DNA of 64,000 nt, taken from the NCBI GenBank assembly GCA_009780855.1, contig WQZG01000002.1, positions 1 through 64,000 on the forward strand. Reading direction: 5' to 3'. A model generated the notes under the pieces. The model was given only the letters and a program-made list of their open reading frames with translations. It ran no database searches and was not told the origin of the DNA. Positions 62,420 through 64,000 of this stretch are shown piece by piece; position 1 is the stretch's first letter; the number at the start of each line of letters is the position of its first letter. This stretch comes from Treponema sp. Its GTDB lineage: Bacteria > Spirochaetota > Spirochaetia > Treponematales > Breznakiellaceae. A program made the translations under genes and the position numbers.

Positions 62420-62449
62420 TTGTATACCTTGAACATTCCGGGTTAAAAT
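62420..62449 (+). promoter_or_regulatory. Promoter for queH-tatD
   Basis: TTGTAT (62420-62425), 18-bp spacer, TAAAAT (62444-62449). The ATG at 62456 lies six bases after the -10 box and has no ribosome site, pointing to leaderless initiation. Confidence 0.5.
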
Positions 62450-62455
62450 ACTCCC

Positions 62456-62995
62456 ATGAAACTCCTCATGCATACCTGCTGCGCTCCCTGCCTTACTTCC
62501 TGTATGATTGGCCTAAAGACAGAAAACATCAAACCGGATTTGTTCTGGTACAATCCCAATATTCATCCGTTTACAGAGTACCGCTCGCGCAGGGATTTCC
62601 TTGCAGCGTACGCCCGCGAAAACCAACTGGAACTTATAACTGAAGATGAATACGGCCTGCGTAAATTTATCGAAGGGGCAGCTTCCGTTGGTATTGCCGG
62701 AACCGGCCGCTGTTTATACTGTTATAATTTAAGGCTGGAAAAAACCGCCTCCCTTGCCGCGGAAAAAGGTTATGACAGTTTCTCCACTTCACTTTTGACC
62801 AGCCCCTACCAGCAGCATGATCTTATCAAACAGGCCGGTCAGGAATCGGCCGCTAAATTCGGCGTGGAATTTTTTTACCGGGATTTTCGTCCGTTTTTTA
62901 GGGAAGGCCAAAAAATTGCCAGGGATAAAGGTACATATATGCAGAAGTACTGCGGCTGCATATTCAGCGAAGAAGAAAGGTACCTCAAAAAATAA
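62456..62995 (+). CDS. queH: Epoxyqueuosine reductase QueH
   Basis: A 179-residue DUF208 protein that reduces epoxyqueuosine to queuosine in tRNA. Signature Cys: M-H-T-C-C-A-P-C near the start (Cys8, 9, 12), C-L-Y-C-Y-N and Y-C-G-C. Both metal-cluster halves are present. It overlaps the tatD start (TAATG). Confidence 0.95.
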   Translation: MKLLMHTCCAPCLTSCMIGLKTENIKPDLFWYNPNIHPFTEYRSRRDFLAAYARENQLELITEDEYGLRKFIEGAASVGIAGTGRCLYCYNLRLEKTASLAAEKGYDSFSTSLLTSPYQQHDLIKQAGQESAAKFGVEFFYRDFRPFFREGQKIARDKGTYMQKYCGCIFSEEERYLKK

Positions 62996-63861
62996 TGTAC
63001 TGCGACGCCCATTGCCATCCCTGGGACTGCATCGGACTTATTAAGTCAGGCGGAATTGTCAAATCCGGTGGAGCTGTAAAAACCGGTGAAATAAAAAATT
63101 CCGCGGCCGATGATATGGAAGCTGCCATTGGCGGAACTGCCTTTGCCGCCAGCTCCTGGAACCTTGAGCAGTTTGAGTATCATGAAGGCCTTGCCGCGAG
63201 ACTTGAAAGTAATGCTCCGGCGGTCTTGTGTTTTGCCCTGCATCCGCAATTTCCGGCATACGCGCTTTCTCCGGATTTTATGCGGGAAACCGGGAATCAT
63301 TGCAGTCATATTATTGAAGATACGATGCTGCTTCTGCAGACACTTGCCAAAGCCGGACGCCTTGGCGCTGTAGGAGAAACCGGCTTTGACCTTTTTGATG
63401 ACAAGTACCGGCAGACCGAAAAACTTCAGGAGGAAATATTTATTAATCATCTGGAAACCGCCATAAAATATAATCTGCCAATGGTCGTCCATGTGCGCAA
63501 AGCCATGCACAAGGTTTTTGCTTATGTTAATGAACTTAAAAAATTGCCTGCAGTAATTTTCCATTCGTGGCACGGAACAACAGGCGAGGGTGATTCCCTG
63601 CTGTGCCGGGGTGTTAACGCTTTTTTTTCGTTTGGGGCCGCAATTGTAAATAACCATAAACTGGCCCAAATTTCCTGCGCGCATTTTCCCATTGAGCGTA
63701 TTCTGTTTGAAACAGACGCGCCCTACATACCTCCCCAGGGTAAGACCTTTTCATCCTGGGCCGATCTTCCGCTTACTTACAGTACTGCTGCCCATTTAAG
63801 ATCCGCTCCGGTTCCGGAAGATGTGATTCAGAATAATTTTTTTAGGGCTTTTGATTTATAA
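62995..63861 (+). CDS. tatD: TatD-family metal-dependent DNase
   Basis: A 288-residue TIM-barrel metallohydrolase. Metal ligands: D-A-H-C-H (His6/His8), G-E-T-G-F-D, H-V-R, F-H-S-W and E-T-D-A-P-Y. Residues ~16-30 carry an in-frame repeat (K-S-G-G-I-V-K-S-G-G-A-V-K-T-G; 63040-63090) that extends the usually short first loop. Start overlaps queH. Confidence 0.92.
   Translation: MYCDAHCHPWDCIGLIKSGGIVKSGGAVKTGEIKNSAADDMEAAIGGTAFAASSWNLEQFEYHEGLAARLESNAPAVLCFALHPQFPAYALSPDFMRETGNHCSHIIEDTMLLLQTLAKAGRLGAVGETGFDLFDDKYRQTEKLQEEIFINHLETAIKYNLPMVVHVRKAMHKVFAYVNELKKLPAVIFHSWHGTTGEGDSLLCRGVNAFFSFGAAIVNNHKLAQISCAHFPIERILFETDAPYIPPQGKTFSSWADLPLTYSTAAHLRSAPVPEDVIQNNFFRAFDL
63040..63090 (+). repeat. 18-bp in-frame repeat in tatD
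   Basis: Two 18-bp degenerate units (63055-63072, 63073-63090) preceded by a 15-bp partial encode K-S-G-G/K-T-G-E repeats in the first loop. Confidence 0.65.
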
Positions 63862-63932
63862 ACGAACCGGCCGGGTTATAGAACAGGTTCAATGTTTTAT
63901 TTTATAATCTGAAACAATTAACGGAGATAAAA

Positions 63933-64000
63933 ATGGATAACTGGCATGTAATGGACAGGGAAGATGTCCTGGAAAAAATAAATACTGACGGAAACAAGGG
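63933..64000 (+). CDS. Start of probable cation P-type ATPase (3'-truncated by window)
   Basis: ATG after A-C-G-G-A-G-A; 22 codons visible, reading M-D-N-W-H-V-M-D-R-E-D-V-L-E-K-I. The W-H-x-M-x-x-E-D-V-L pattern is the usual N-terminal cytosolic domain of Ca2+-type P-type ATPases. Too short for certainty. Confidence 0.45.
   Translation, partial: MDNWHVMDREDVLEKINTDGNK

Overview
The window looks like chromosomal DNA of an anaerobic, motile, host- or gut-associated spirochaete, most likely a Treponema relative. This is an inference. It rests on the exported binding proteins that begin with a hydrophobic leader ending in A-G-G-G, a DUF115 (flagellin-glycosylation type) protein, a class I hybrid cluster protein with an anaerobe-type cysteine spacing, frequent TTG/GTG starts and moderate GC. 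Coding density is very high and no stretch over 300 bases lacks a gene. I saw no rRNA, tRNA, IS element or CRISPR array.

Region 1 (1-31.6 kb) is a large glycan-utilisation locus. It begins with an AraC-type regulator that enters from outside the window. It then holds five proteins of the uroporphyrinogen decarboxylase (URO-D/MtaA-like) superfamily, three paralogous solute-binding proteins, one CUT1 permease pair without an ATPase, five Cys-type sulfatases, two GH36-like enzymes, a Gfo/Idh/MocA oxidoreductase, a TIM-barrel sugar isomerase/epimerase, an unrecognised exo-glycosidase-like protein, a GH29 alpha-L-fucosidase and a NahK-like sugar kinase. A GH67 alpha-glucuronidase follows at 38.3-40.4 kb. 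The content fits import and dismantling of sulfated, fucosylated, probably O-methylated oligosaccharides. The URO-D proteins have no assigned role in such loci; anaerobic removal of O-methyl groups from sugars is my hypothesis.

Region 2 (31.6-38.3 kb, minus strand) is a three-gene DNA-processing or defence-like cassette: a TerB-N/TerB-C protein, a DUF2791/BrxD-like ATPase and an Lhr/BrxHI-like helicase. The first protein carries an N-terminal half that looks like a degenerate SNF2-type helicase lobe. A nested perfect palindrome lies at its upstream border.

Region 3 (40.5-49.5 kb) holds a GT4 glycosyltransferase, a Crp/Fnr regulator divergent from a ferredoxin-hcp nitrosative-stress unit, an AT-rich HTH-GHKL-ATPase-DUF4325 gene with conspicuous operator-like repeats, a CorC/HlyC-type CBS membrane protein, an HD-GYP protein and a membrane TPR-like protein.

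Region 4 (49.5-64 kb) is mostly housekeeping and envelope: an AlaA-type aminotransferase, a Maf/DUF115 protein, a PASTA penicillin-binding protein, signal peptidase I, a LysM-M23 hydrolase, a propeller-NodB protein, a D,D-carboxypeptidase, AsnS, QueH, TatD and the start of a probable P-type ATPase.

Across the window, short in-frame tandem repeats (15 or 18 bp period) have been inserted into at least seven unrelated coding sequences, which is an unusual genome-scale signature.
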